The notes: a model not told the origin generated them from the sequence alone. 64,000 nt of DNA from JAJZVS01 sp963708095 (GCA_963708095.1 OY970182.1:3658001-3722000); one strand, 5' to 3'; counted from the first letter of the stretch, positions 34,709 to 43,413 are shown. A program made the numbers and translations.

Positions 34709-35818
34709 ATGGAACATCCAGCGGGTGAATTGGATGACGGCTCTCTGCGGGTCGATTTCGACCGCCGCCTGAAGCTGGAATTCCATGGCAGCCGCATCGC
34801 CTCCGACGCTGGCATCCTTGTCCACCGAGAATTGGACGACGCGATCGGCCTTACTGATCTCGCAGGTGCGGTGTTGTCGGAACACCGCCGTGGCAAGAAT
34901 ACCCGGCACCTGCTGAGCGGGCTGTTTCGTCAGTCGATGTTCGGTCGTCTCGCCGGGTAGAGGACGTGAACGACGCTGATCGCCTGGCACACGATCCGGC
35001 AATGCGCGCCGTGGTAGACCGCGCCGGGTTGGACCGTCGTGCCGCCTCGACGAGGCATACCAGCGGCCCCGGCCGATGACTCGTCCGGCGTCCACCTGGC
35101 CGCTGGTATGTCCTTGATTTTGCGCGTGGCCGCCCGCCAACCCCATGCGCGATACCGGCCGGCCGAAGAGGCCGCCGGTATCAGTTGCCACCGGCGGGGC
35201 CGACCCTTCGCAGGTGAAAGCGGCTCCGACCCCGATGCTGCACCGGGCCGCGGGGGGGGACTTTCTGTTTAGATGGGCCGCTTCGAGACTGTTTGGCTGA
35301 TCGGGGACGCGAATCTCGCGGCATTGACCGATCTGTCTGGCGCCCGGATCGATCGTGTGCACGCGTGCAAGCCACAGACGACGATCGTGCTCGACATGGA
35401 CAGCAGCGTCAGCAAAACCCCCGGCGCCCAAGAGGGCAGCGCCTACCACGGGTATTTCGCTTGCACCTGTTATCGTCCGCTGTTCGTGTTCAATCAGTTC
35501 GGTGATCTGGAGCGGTGTGCGCTGCGGCCGGGTAACGTGCACAGTGCCGATGGCTGGCGTGATGTGCTTGAGCCAGTGGTGGCCCGTTACCGGGACAAGA
35601 TGACGCGCCGCTACCGCACCCTGGCGTTCCCCGACGACGTCAAACATTGGTCGATGACGGCGCTGCGCGACCGACTGATGAAGATCGGCGCCAGGATCGT
35701 CCGGCATGGCCGATCGATCACGTTCCAGATGGCCGAGGTGATGGTGCCTCGTGCTCTGTTCCAGAAAATCCTGGCCGCCATCGCGGCGCTGCGTCCGTTG
35801 CCACCAGCCCTACGCTGA
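34709..35818 (+). mobile_element. IS1380-family transposase, multiply disrupted
   Basis: Three kinds of damage are readable. The N-terminal part (34709-34957; FDRRLKLEFHGSRIASDAG, then LLSGLFRQSMFGRLAG) runs into a one-base deletion where the family continues YEDVNDA; here VEDVNDADRLAHDPAMRAVV resumes in another frame. At about 35053-35271 some 220 bases of unrelated DNA interrupt the gene. Reading resumes MGRFETVWL..NLAALTDLSG, VLDMDSSVSKT and FNQFGDLERCALRPGNVHSADGW. After VVARYR roughly 200 residues of the catalytic region are missing, and only the C-terminal WSMTALRDRLMKIGARIV and TFQMAEVMV remain. The element cannot transpose on its own. Confidence 0.85.
35053..35271. other. Insertion within the IS1380 gene, with 13-bp inverted repeat
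   Basis: About 220 bases that split the transposase between the AAST and MGRFET blocks. The left part holds CATACCAGCGGCC (35056-35068) and its exact inverse GGCCGCTGGTATG (35098-35110) around a 29-base loop. The remainder is GC-rich without a gene. No target duplication is obvious. It may be the end of another IS or a small non-autonomous element. Confidence 0.55.
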
Positions 35819-36085
35819 GGACGGCCGCCATGGCGGGGCAGCCTGGGTGTCGGAAGGAGACGCGCGTCCAGACGCGGGCGTCCAGGACCAAATTCTGGCG
35901 GAAACAGCGGCCGGCCCTCCGTCGGCGAGGCTTCGAGCGTCGTCCTGGCGATGCCACGGTTGCGAAACCCCCCGGATGGCGGTACGGTGGCGTGCCAAGT
36001 GGCCGCACTGGTCGGTCACATGGGAAATGGTTGCAGATGTGCACCGGGTTGTCTGGCCCTCTTTGGTCGGCCGCTGGAGACCCGT
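35819..36085. other. Region between IS remnant and oxidoreductase cluster
   Basis: About 270 bases with no supportable gene. It should contain the promoter for the three-gene oxidoreductase cluster and possibly the right end of the IS1380 element. No operator or hairpin stands out. Confidence 0.35.
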
Positions 36086-37111
36086 ATGAGAAGAATTGTC
36101 CACCACGAACTCGGACTACCGGCGCAGGTGCTTCGGGTTGAAGACAGCCCATCCGAATCGCTCGGGCCAAATCAAGTCCGAATCCGCGTATCTTACGCGC
36201 CGATTCATCCGGGCGACCTGCTGGGAGTCATGGGGTCGCCAGCGTTCGGAGTGGCGCCGACTATCACCTCCGGTGGGCGAGTCCCCGGGCTCGAAGGCGC
36301 TGGCATCGTAACCGAGGTCGGCGCCCGGATCGACCGTGATCTCGGATTGAAACCGGGTCTCAGGGTGGCGTTCTTCCCAGCGCCGGGTTCGTGGAGGGAC
36401 GAAGTCGTCGTTCCGGCCGGCTCGGTGGTGCCTTTGCCGGACCCGATTCCAGACGAAATCGGCGCGCAGATGCTGATCAACACGGCCACGGCACTTACTG
36501 CGATCCGCACGGCGCATGACTCCCTTCCCTCGGACGCGCGCACCGGGGTCGTCGTACTTCTCACCGGAGCCGGATCCGCGGTCGGGCGGCTTCTCGGCAA
36601 GCTTCTGACCGACCGGGGGGTGAAGGTCATCAGGCTGGTCCGAAGCGAAGCGGGCGCCGAGAGACTCTCGGAAATTCTGCGAGGGTCCCCGGTTCTTGCG
36701 ACAGATGTCGGTGGCTGGAAGGACCGCGCCAGGACGGCCGCTGAGGGGGCGAAAATCCACATCGCGATCGACGGCGTCGGCGGGCGCCTGCTAGGCGACA
36801 TCGCGGAGCTCCTGGCCGAAGGGACCGGGACCGTCGTCAATTTCGGCTCACTGGGCGGGGAGGCAAGCGACATTCGTCTATTTCCGCCCCGCTCCCTCAC
36901 GCTTAAGGGTATGTTCCTCGGCCAATGGATGCAGCAGCCAGCGGAGCAACGCGCTGCTGACATTGCACTCGCGCAGCGGCTCGCGCGCGAGCCCGAGCCT
37001 CTGTTCACGGTTACCGAACGGTATCCGCCAAACCGAATCCCCGACGCCGTCGCACGTGTCAGCCAGTCAGGCCGACTTGGCGTCGTTCTCTTCGATTTCA
37101 CGAGAGACTAG
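36086..37111 (+). CDS. Zinc-independent MDR-type quinone/enoyl reductase
   Basis: A 341-residue medium-chain dehydrogenase/reductase. It starts MRRIVHHELGLPAQVLRV. The N-terminal catalytic fold shows VSYAPIHPGDLLGVMG and VPGLEGAGIVTEVG, and the nucleotide domain shows VLLTGAGSAVGRLLGKLLTDRG and HIAIDGVGGRLLGDI. The zinc-binding His/Cys set is absent, as in quinone oxidoreductases and mitochondrial-type enoyl-CoA reductases. It reduces C=C or quinone bonds with NADPH. It is the first of three closely spaced redox genes whose codon use is less GC-rich than the core genes, consistent with transfer. Confidence 0.82.
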   Translation: MRRIVHHELGLPAQVLRVEDSPSESLGPNQVRIRVSYAPIHPGDLLGVMGSPAFGVAPTITSGGRVPGLEGAGIVTEVGARIDRDLGLKPGLRVAFFPAPGSWRDEVVVPAGSVVPLPDPIPDEIGAQMLINTATALTAIRTAHDSLPSDARTGVVVLLTGAGSAVGRLLGKLLTDRGVKVIRLVRSEAGAERLSEILRGSPVLATDVGGWKDRARTAAEGAKIHIAIDGVGGRLLGDIAELLAEGTGTVVNFGSLGGEASDIRLFPPRSLTLKGMFLGQWMQQPAEQRAADIALAQRLAREPEPLFTVTERYPPNRIPDAVARVSQSGRLGVVLFDFTRD

Positions 37112-37122
37112 GAGGCCGGATC

Positions 37123-37731
37123 ATGAGGTTTGGGACGATCGGCGCCGGCACAGTCGCACTTGGGTTCGCGCGGAAGGCTCTGGCAGCAGGCCATCAAGTC
37201 GTCTTGAGCAACCGGCACGGTCCGGAAGCTATTGCCGGCAAGGTTGCCGAGCTCGGGAATGGCGCGTCAGCCGACACGGTCGAGAAGGCCGCAAGCCTTG
37301 AGTATGTTCTACTCGCTGTGCCTTGGCCAAATGTCGAGGGGGCGCTGCGGGGTCTGCCCGCGTGGAACGGCCGCGCACTCATCGACGCAACAAATCCGTT
37401 CAGCGAATACAGCCCCCAGCTCGTGCTGGCCGATCTAGGTGACAGGGGCGCGAGCGAAATGGTCGCCGCATGGGCGCCCGGTGCCCGAGTCGTGAAGGCG
37501 TTCAACTCGATTGTCACCGATCGCTTCAATGATGGACCGGCGAAAAACGGCGGTCGCCGGGTGATTTTTGTCTCAGGCGACGACACGGAGCCGAAGGAGT
37601 TCACCAAGCGGCTGATCGAGAGTTTCGGCTTCAGAGCCATCGACCTAGGCGGCCTGGTCACGGGTGGCCGGCTGCAACAGGCCGGAGGTCCACTCGCGGG
37701 CCGCGATCTTGTGGATTTTGGCTACCACTGA
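37123..37731 (+). CDS. F420H2:NADP oxidoreductase-like NAD(P)-binding protein
   Basis: A 202-residue Rossmann protein of the NADPH:F420 oxidoreductase/coenzyme F420-dependent group. The dinucleotide motif is FGTIGAGTVALGFARKALAAGHQV, then LSNRHGPEA and the mid block YVLLAVPWPNVEGALRGLP. IDATNPF is characteristic, and the tail reads KRLIESFGFRAIDLGGLVTGGRLQQAGGPLA. Alphaproteobacteria usually lack F420, so these homologues probably use other acceptors. It lies between two MDR reductases, 11 bases after the first, within an apparent operon. Confidence 0.78.
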   Translation: MRFGTIGAGTVALGFARKALAAGHQVVLSNRHGPEAIAGKVAELGNGASADTVEKAASLEYVLLAVPWPNVEGALRGLPAWNGRALIDATNPFSEYSPQLVLADLGDRGASEMVAAWAPGARVVKAFNSIVTDRFNDGPAKNGGRRVIFVSGDDTEPKEFTKRLIESFGFRAIDLGGLVTGGRLQQAGGPLAGRDLVDFGYH

Positions 37732-37750
37732 GTGAGCGGGAGAAACACGG

Positions 37751-38716
37751 GTGCGTGGAGCGATCATCAAGGTTTTTGGCGAACCATCGGAGGTACTCGA
37801 ACTCGTCGACGGGCCAGAGCCGATTGGGCCGACCGCCAGCGAAGTCTTGGTCGGTGTCGAGTACGCGCCAGTCAACATGAATGACCTCTACGTGATTCAA
37901 GGCGCGTTCCCGGTTCGGCCCTCGCTTCCAAGCTTCGTCGGCAATGAAGGCGTCGGTCGTGTCTTGGCGGTCGGAAGTGGCGTCGAACATCTCAAGGTCG
38001 GCGACCGTATCCTGATCCCACTCTATGCGTTCAGTTGGCGCGAACGGTTGGTCCTGCCTGCAGCAGGTCTGTTCAGCCTCCCTGACGCCGACCCCCGGCA
38101 ATTGGCGATGCTCGGTATAAACCCTCCGACGGCCTCTCTGCTCCTTGATGAAGCGTCGGATCTGAAGCCCGGCGACTGGGTCATTCAGAACGCAGCCAAT
38201 TCCGGCGTGGGAAGGTCGCTCATCGCGATCGCCAAGGCGCGGGGCTTGAAGACCATCAATCTCGTGCGTCGCCCAGAACTTATCCAGGAGTTGCAAGCCA
38301 TTGGCGGTGATCTCGTGATCGTGGACGAAGACGGCGTACTCGACAAGATCAAGACCGCCGTCGGCGACAGCCGCGTGCAACTCGCGATCGACGGCGTTTC
38401 GGGCAACAGCAGCGCGACGGTCGCCGGCGCGCTCAGCGCGCATGGGACCTTCGTGATCTACGCCCACATGGGCGGAGGGCTGGTTATGATCAACCCGTTC
38501 GACCTGATCGTGAAGCGCGTCATCATCAAAGGCTTCTTCATGAACCATCCCGATATTGAGCCGAAGATTCCCGCGGCGCTACGCGAAGCCATCCCGCTCG
38601 TCGCTTCCGGCGCGATCCAGCTGCCAATCGCCGCAACCTATCCCCTGTCTTCGCTACGCGAAGCGGTTCTTCACACCCAGCGCGGCGGAAAGGTGCTCCT
38701 CGATCTCCGCGCATGA
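37751..38716 (+). CDS. MDR-type NADPH:quinone/trans-2-enoyl reductase
   Basis: A 321-residue MDR protein like mitochondrial enoyl-acyl reductase (MECR): VEYAPVNMNDLYVIQGAFPVRPSLPSFVGNEGVGRVLAVG, WRERLVLPA, NPPTASLLLDEASDLKPGDWVIQNAANSGVGRSLI and INLVRRPE. N-S-G-V-G is the nucleotide motif. No zinc ligands are present. The start is a GTG at 37751, 19 bases after the preceding stop. As the second MDR enzyme in the cluster it may act on the same substrate class. Codon use is again less GC-rich than flanking core genes. Confidence 0.82.
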   Translation: MRGAIIKVFGEPSEVLELVDGPEPIGPTASEVLVGVEYAPVNMNDLYVIQGAFPVRPSLPSFVGNEGVGRVLAVGSGVEHLKVGDRILIPLYAFSWRERLVLPAAGLFSLPDADPRQLAMLGINPPTASLLLDEASDLKPGDWVIQNAANSGVGRSLIAIAKARGLKTINLVRRPELIQELQAIGGDLVIVDEDGVLDKIKTAVGDSRVQLAIDGVSGNSSATVAGALSAHGTFVIYAHMGGGLVMINPFDLIVKRVIIKGFFMNHPDIEPKIPAALREAIPLVASGAIQLPIAATYPLSSLREAVLHTQRGGKVLLDLRA

Positions 38717-38845
38717 CCGTGAGCTTGAAATACAGATGTCAGGAAACTCGGAACGGGCTGCACGACCCATTCGCCTCCAAGGAAAAGCATTGAGCGTGTC
38801 CCGCGCCTAACGCGTAGGACTGACGAAGATCACGGCCTGATCTCG

Positions 38846-38879
38846 AAATAGAAAAGCCGCGGGTTCGAACACCCGCGGC
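38846..38879 (-). terminator. Rho-independent terminator after the BrnA remnant
   Basis: Read on the minus strand: a perfect 9-bp stem GCCGCGGGT/ACCCGCGGC with a six-base loop, followed by TTTTCTATTT. This is a textbook intrinsic terminator for transcription coming from the antitoxin remnant at 38954. Its GGTTCGAAC loop also resembles a tRNA T-arm (see rejected items). Confidence 0.75.
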
Positions 38880-38953
38880 GCCAGAAAGGCTGGCACATAG
38901 ATGCCAACGCCGATCATGTGCCGCGGCGCTTCGGTGGCTTCCCTGCCTGGCAG

Positions 38954-39103
38954 CTACTCGTTCCCGTGCCGAGCGACGTATTTGCGCAGGGCGCTGTTGA
39001 TGCTGGTCTGGTAGCCCTCGCCGTTCGGCGCATACTCCTTGAACCAGGCGATCACATCGGCATCAAGGCGCAGGGTCAGTTGCTTTTTGACCGGGCGAAA
39101 AAA
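38954..39103 (-). pseudogene. BrnA-family antitoxin, C-terminal remnant
   Basis: The minus frame reads RPVKKQLTLRLDADVIAWF, then KEYAPNGEGYQTSINSALRKYVARHG and stops at TAG. The pattern LTLRLDADVIAWFK...GYQT.IN.ALR.Y is the ribbon-helix-helix C-terminal half of BrnA antitoxins (PF14384 type). Going upstream the frame meets a TGA at about 39160 with no start codon between, so the N-terminal half is gone, and no BrnT toxin gene is present. A run of seven A (plus strand, 39098-39104) lies at the breakpoint, so slippage is possible. It marks the right side of the accessory segment. Confidence 0.72.
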
Positions 39104-39305
39104 AGGCCGCGCTGCGCGGGGTGAAGGAGCCGACGCGCGCGCCGATTTTCCCGTTCAAGCGATTGCCCTGGGAAGAGGGCCGGGTGCCGCGGCGCTCCGG
39201 TAGGCCGTGCCGTCCCTAGAATGTCGGGAGCACGGGCATCCCGCCGGATCGGCATGGCGGCGCCACCCTCGCCAGCCCCGGCCCCCGCGCGCTACATACC
39301 CCGCG

Positions 39306-40091
39306 ATGATCCCGCCCCTTCCCGCCGCCCTGCCGCGGGCCGCCCTGATCACCGGCGGCGCCCGCCGGCTCGGCCGCGCCATCGCGTTGGCCCTGGCCGG
39401 GACCGGGTTCGACATCGCCCTGCACGTCCGCCGCAGCACCGAAGCCGCCGAGGACACCGCCGCCGCCATCCGCGCCACCGGTCGCCGCGCCGTCGTCCTC
39501 CCCGCCGACCTCGCCGACGAACCCGCCACCGCCCGCCTGCTCCCCGCCGCCACCGCCGCCCTCGGCCCGATCGGCGTGCTGGTGAACAATGCCAGCACGT
39601 TCGAGCGCGACACCTGGGACGGCGCCACCCGCGCCACCTGGGACGCGCATCTGGAACCCAACCTGCGCGCCCCCTTCGTCCTGATGCAGCACTTCGCCCG
39701 CGCCCTGCCGGACGGCGCGGAGGGGCTGGTGATCAACCTGCTCGACCAGCGGGTGTGGTCGCTCACGCCGTTCTTCGTCTCCTACACCGTCTCCAAGGCC
39801 GCGCTGTGGGCACTGACGCAATCGATGGCGCTGGCGCTCGCCCCGCACCACATCCGGGTTAACGCGATCGGCCCCGGCCCGGCGCTGCCCAGCGCGCGCC
39901 AGACGCCGGAGCAGTTCGCGCGGCAATGCGCCATGGTGCCGCTCGGCCACGGCACCTCGCCCAATGAAGTCGCGCAGGCGGTGCTGGCGATCCTGGCGCT
40001 GCCGTCGATGACCGGGCAGATGATCGCGCTCGACGGTGGCCAGCACCTGCAATGGGCGTCGGGCCGCACCGACCCGCCGCTGGAGGAATGA
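39306..40091 (+). CDS. Short-chain dehydrogenase, pteridine-reductase (FolM-like)
   Basis: A 261-residue SDR. The cofactor motif is ITGGARRLGRAIALAL: the T-G-x-x-x-R-x-G form, with Arg in place of Gly, is the hallmark of pteridine reductases and FolM. VNNASTFERD follows, the catalytic Y-x-x-x-K is SYTVSKAALW, and NAIGPGPALP follows. FolM-type enzymes reduce dihydromonapterin or dihydrobiopterin with NADPH. The neighbouring folB gene, whose start overlaps its stop (ATGA), supports a pterin role. The start MIPPLPAALPRAALITGG places the first strand normally. Confidence 0.82.
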   Translation: MIPPLPAALPRAALITGGARRLGRAIALALAGTGFDIALHVRRSTEAAEDTAAAIRATGRRAVVLPADLADEPATARLLPAATAALGPIGVLVNNASTFERDTWDGATRATWDAHLEPNLRAPFVLMQHFARALPDGAEGLVINLLDQRVWSLTPFFVSYTVSKAALWALTQSMALALAPHHIRVNAIGPGPALPSARQTPEQFARQCAMVPLGHGTSPNEVAQAVLAILALPSMTGQMIALDGGQHLQWASGRTDPPLEE

Positions 40092-40543
40092 GCATGGACA
40101 CACCCCGCATCGCCTCGGCCGCCGGCGCGCTGCGCCACGTGTTCATCCGCGACCTCACCCTGCCCGCCAGCATCGGCGTGCATCCGCACGAACGGGCAAC
40201 CCGCCAGCCGGTGCGCATCAATATCGACCTCGGGGTGGAGGACGACGGCGCCCGTGCGCGCTCGCGCGCCCCGGCCGCCTATGCCGCGGGCAGTACGGTG
40301 GGCCCCGACGTGCTGTCCCGCGTGGTGGACTACGAGGTGCTGGCCGACCGGGTGCGGGCGCTGGTGGCGGCTGGCCATGTACGCCTGGTGGAGACGCTGG
40401 CGGAACGGATCGCCGAGGCCTGCCTCACCGACAGGCGGGTCCTGCTTGCCCGGGTGCGGGTGGAAAAGCTCGCCGTGTTCGCGGATGCGGCATCCGCGGG
40501 GGTGGAAATCGAGCGCCGGGCCTCCGACTTGTCCACCCCGTAG
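40088..40543 (+). CDS. folB: Dihydroneopterin aldolase
   Basis: A 151-residue enzyme of folate synthesis that cleaves dihydroneopterin to 6-hydroxymethyl-dihydropterin. Visible blocks are HVFIRDLTLPASIGVHPHERATRQPVRINIDL, VVDYEVLADRVRALV and VRLVETLAERIAEACL with the substrate Glu, then VLLARVRVEKLAVFAD. The ATG at 40088 overlaps the upstream SDR stop; a second ATG at 40094 would lose two residues only. An unusual 15-residue Arg/Ala insert (GARARSRAPAAYAAG) sits between the first strands. The product fits a two-gene pterin operon. Confidence 0.9.
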   Translation: MSMDTPRIASAAGALRHVFIRDLTLPASIGVHPHERATRQPVRINIDLGVEDDGARARSRAPAAYAAGSTVGPDVLSRVVDYEVLADRVRALVAAGHVRLVETLAERIAEACLTDRRVLLARVRVEKLAVFADAASAGVEIERRASDLSTP

Positions 40544-40707
40544 AGCCATCTGCTTGTAACAACAGTGACATGCAGCCTGATACTGGTTGCGTGACTCGAG
40601 CGTGAACGTAAATCCAGCGAAATCAATGCCCTGCCGGGGTGCCCGGAATTTGGGCAAACCGTGCCGGAGCCGCCGCAGGCGCGGGATTGGCGACGTTGCC
40701 CCGCGGT

Positions 40708-40728
40708 TGATCCACAAGATTATCCACA
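40708..40728 (+). other. DnaA-box-like pair upstream of uvrC
   Basis: TTATCCACA at 40720-40728 is a perfect consensus DnaA box, with TGATCCACA 12 bases before it (40708-40716). They lie 38-58 bases upstream of the uvrC start. They may mean DnaA-linked expression or chance; there is no other origin-like feature (AT-rich unwinding region, dnaA, parAB) here. Confidence 0.45.
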
Positions 40729-40765
40729 GGTTTGGTGGAAAAGATGAACTTCCTGTGACTGCCGG

Positions 40766-42661
40766 ATGAGCGATCCTGCACCTTCGCCGGACGGCGCCGC
40801 CGTCATCGCCGCCACCCTGGCCACGTTGCCGGCCAGCCCGGGTGTGTACCGGATGCTCGATGCCAAGGGCGACGCCCTCTACGTCGGCAAGGCGCGCGCG
40901 CTCAGCAAGCGGGTCGCCGCCTACACCCAGCCCGCGCGCCTGCCGGAGCGGCTGCGGCGGATGGTGGCCGAAACCCGGGCGATGGAGATCGTCACCACCC
41001 ACACCGAGGCCGAGGCGCTGCTGCTGGAAGCGAACCTCATCAAGCGCCTCAAGCCGCGCTTCAACATCGTCCTGCGCGACGACAAATCCTACCCCTGGCT
41101 GATGCTGACCGAGGACCACCCCTACCCGCAGATCGCCAAGCACCGCGGCGCGCAGGTGCGGAAAGGGAGCTACTGGGGCCCGTTCGCCTCCGCCTGGGCG
41201 GTAAATCAGACGGTGACGGCCATGCAGCGGGTGTTCCTGCTGCGATCCTGCGCCGACACCGTGTTCGCCTCCCGCACGAGGCCCTGCCTGCTGTTCCAGA
41301 TCCGCCGCTGCTCGGCCCCCTGCGTCGGGCGGATCAGCCGGGAGGACTACGCCGTGCTGGTCGGCCAGGCGAAGGCGTTCCTGGAAGGCAAGTCGGCCAC
41401 CGTGCAGCGCGACCTGGCGACCGAGATGGAAGAAGCCGCGGCAGCGCTGGAGTTCGAGCGGGCAGCGGCGCTGCGCGACCGCATCCGCGGCCTGACCCAT
41501 GTGCAGGGCGGGGACGTCATCAACCCGACGAGCCTCGGTGATGCCGACGTGATCGCCGCCTGGCAGGCAGCCGGGCAGACCTGCGTGCAGGTGTTCTTCA
41601 TCCGCGGCGGCCGCAACAACGGCAACCGCGCCTTCTTCCCGACCCACGCGCGCGGGGAGGAGGCGCCGGTGGTGCTCGGCGCCTTCATCGCGCAGTTCTA
41701 CGACGACAAGCCGCCGCCGCCGCTGCTGCTGGTGAACCACGCCCTGCCGGAGCAGGCGCTGGTGGCCGAGGCGCTGGGGCTGAAGGCCGGCCGCCGCGTG
41801 GAGATCGCGGTCCCGCAGCGTGGCGAGAAGCGCGCGGTGCTGGAACACGCGGAGACCAACGCGCGCGAGGCGCTGGAACGCAAGCTCGCCGAAGCCGCCG
41901 GCCAGGCGAAGCTGCTGGAGGCGACCGCGACCCTGTTCGGCCTGCCGGCGCCGCCCGAACGGATCGAGGTCTACGACAACAGCCACATCATGGGCACGCA
42001 TCCGTACGGCGCCATGGTCGTCGCCGGGCCGGAGGGGTTCCGCCGCGCCGCCTACCGCAAGTTCTCGATCCGCGGCCCGATCACGCCCGGCGACGATTTC
42101 GCCATGATGCGCGAAGTGCTGGAACGCCGTTTCGGCCGCGCCCAGCGCGAGCTCGCCGAGGGCGGCACGGCGGAACTGCCCGACCTCGTGCTGATCGACG
42201 GCGGCGCCGGGCAGTTGTCGGCAGCGCGGGAGGTGATGGCGGGGCTCGGCCTCGCCGACATCCCGCTGGTGGCGATCGCCAAGGGGCCGGACCGCGACGC
42301 CGGGCGGGAGTGGTTCCACATGGACGGGCGGGCGGCGTTCCAGCTCCCGCCGCGCGACCCGGTGCTCTATTTCCTGCAGCGGCTCCGCGACGAAGTGCAC
42401 CGCTTCGTCATCGCCACCCATCGCGCCGGGCGATCCCGCGCTCTGGTCACGAGCGAGCTCGACGAGATCCCCGGCATCGGGGCCGCGCGCAAGCGGGCGC
42501 TGCTGAACCATTTCGGTTCCGCGCGCGGGGTGAAGATGGCGGGCCAGACCGATCTGGAGGCAGCGCCGGGCATCAGCCACGAGATCGCCTGGCGGGTGTA
42601 CGCGCATTTCCACCCCGGCGCGCGGGCGGCGGACGTTTCCCCGCGCTCCGCGGGGGACTAA
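40766..42661 (+). CDS. uvrC: Excinuclease ABC subunit C
   Basis: A 631-residue nuclease that makes both incisions in nucleotide excision repair with UvrA and UvrB. The GIY-YIG domain begins SPGVYRMLDAKGDALYVGKA (about 22-41). A UvrB-binding UVR motif lies near 205-240 (EEAAAALEFERAAALRDRI). The RNase H-like C-terminal nuclease has RIEVYDNSHIMGTHPYGAMVV and DLVLIDGGAGQLSAA, and the double helix-hairpin-helix is at the end (IPGIGAARKRALLNHFGS). Length is normal. pgsA follows after 12 bases, a common linkage. A DnaA-box pair lies just upstream. Confidence 0.96.
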   Translation: MSDPAPSPDGAAVIAATLATLPASPGVYRMLDAKGDALYVGKARALSKRVAAYTQPARLPERLRRMVAETRAMEIVTTHTEAEALLLEANLIKRLKPRFNIVLRDDKSYPWLMLTEDHPYPQIAKHRGAQVRKGSYWGPFASAWAVNQTVTAMQRVFLLRSCADTVFASRTRPCLLFQIRRCSAPCVGRISREDYAVLVGQAKAFLEGKSATVQRDLATEMEEAAAALEFERAAALRDRIRGLTHVQGGDVINPTSLGDADVIAAWQAAGQTCVQVFFIRGGRNNGNRAFFPTHARGEEAPVVLGAFIAQFYDDKPPPPLLLVNHALPEQALVAEALGLKAGRRVEIAVPQRGEKRAVLEHAETNAREALERKLAEAAGQAKLLEATATLFGLPAPPERIEVYDNSHIMGTHPYGAMVVAGPEGFRRAAYRKFSIRGPITPGDDFAMMREVLERRFGRAQRELAEGGTAELPDLVLIDGGAGQLSAAREVMAGLGLADIPLVAIAKGPDRDAGREWFHMDGRAAFQLPPRDPVLYFLQRLRDEVHRFVIATHRAGRSRALVTSELDEIPGIGAARKRALLNHFGSARGVKMAGQTDLEAAPGISHEIAWRVYAHFHPGARAADVSPRSAGD

Positions 42662-42673
42662 GATGCGGCCGCC

Positions 42674-43261
42674 ATGCTGACGGACCTGCCGAACCTGCTC
42701 ACCCTGTCGCGGATCGGCGCCATCCCGGTGCTGGTGGCGCTGGTGGCCGTGCGCCACCCGGGAACCGACCTCGCCGCCTGCCTGGTGTTCATCGCCGCCG
42801 GCGTGACCGACTGGCTGGACGGGCATTTCGCCCGCTCGCGCCGCCAGCAGTCCGACCTTGGGCGGATGCTGGACCCGATCGCGGACAAGCTGCTGGTCGG
42901 TGCGACCTTGATGGTCCTGGCCGGGGAGGGGCGGCTGACGGGCGGCACCTTGTTCCCGGCGATCGTGATCATGGCGCGGGAAATCCTGGTGAGCGGGCTG
43001 CGCGAATACCTGGCCGGGATCCGGGTCGGGCTGCCGGTGACGAAGCTCGCGAAATGGAAGACCGGGTTCCAGATGGGAGCGCTGGGGGTGTTGCTGGCCG
43101 GGGACGCTTCGGCGCAGCTGCTGCACCTGGGGTTCGTGCCGGTCACCGCGATCGGCGAGGCGATGCTGTGGGTGGCTGCGGTGCTGACCCTGCTGACGGG
43201 GTGGGACTACCTGACGGCGGGGTGGCGGCATGCGTCGGGGGCGATGGGGACGGAGCGGTAG
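42674..43261 (+). CDS. pgsA: CDP-diacylglycerol-glycerol-3-phosphate 3-phosphatidyltransferase
   Basis: A 195-residue inner-membrane enzyme that commits CDP-diacylglycerol to phosphatidylglycerol synthesis. The CDP-alcohol phosphotransferase signature is clear: DWLDGHFARSRRQQSDLGRMLDPIADK, giving D-G-x2-A-R-x8-G-x3-D-x3-D. It starts MLTDLPNLLTLSRIGAIPVL, the usual N-terminus, and MAREILVSGLREYLAG is the second characteristic block. Five or so membrane helices are evident. It lies 12 bases downstream of uvrC, an arrangement seen in many proteobacteria, so the two are probably co-transcribed. Confidence 0.94.
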   Translation: MLTDLPNLLTLSRIGAIPVLVALVAVRHPGTDLAACLVFIAAGVTDWLDGHFARSRRQQSDLGRMLDPIADKLLVGATLMVLAGEGRLTGGTLFPAIVIMAREILVSGLREYLAGIRVGLPVTKLAKWKTGFQMGALGVLLAGDASAQLLHLGFVPVTAIGEAMLWVAAVLTLLTGWDYLTAGWRHASGAMGTER

Positions 43262-43413
43262 GGGCGGCCGGTTTCGGCTGGAACTTGCGCACGGGCAGAG
43301 TCCGCGGCCATCCGGAAAAGCCGCCGGGTTGACGCGGATCGAGACATCGTGACCGCAACAAGCCGTCTCATGGCGGCACATGCTCCCGCAACCGCACGGA
43401 AGGAGCCATCACC

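Noticed and set aside
38856..38880. tRNA 3'-end look-alike (GGGTTCGAACACCCGC then GGCGCCA)
   Set aside because: There is no D-arm or anticodon arm upstream and the T-stem has an extra base. A perfect 9-bp hairpin followed by a minus-strand T-run explains it better as a terminator.
39782..43381. A 1199-codon open frame antisense to uvrC, pgsA and folB
   Set aside because: It is a shadow of GC-rich genes in the opposite frame: Arg/His/Gln/Gly-rich, no domain, no start context, and the plus-strand genes are certain.
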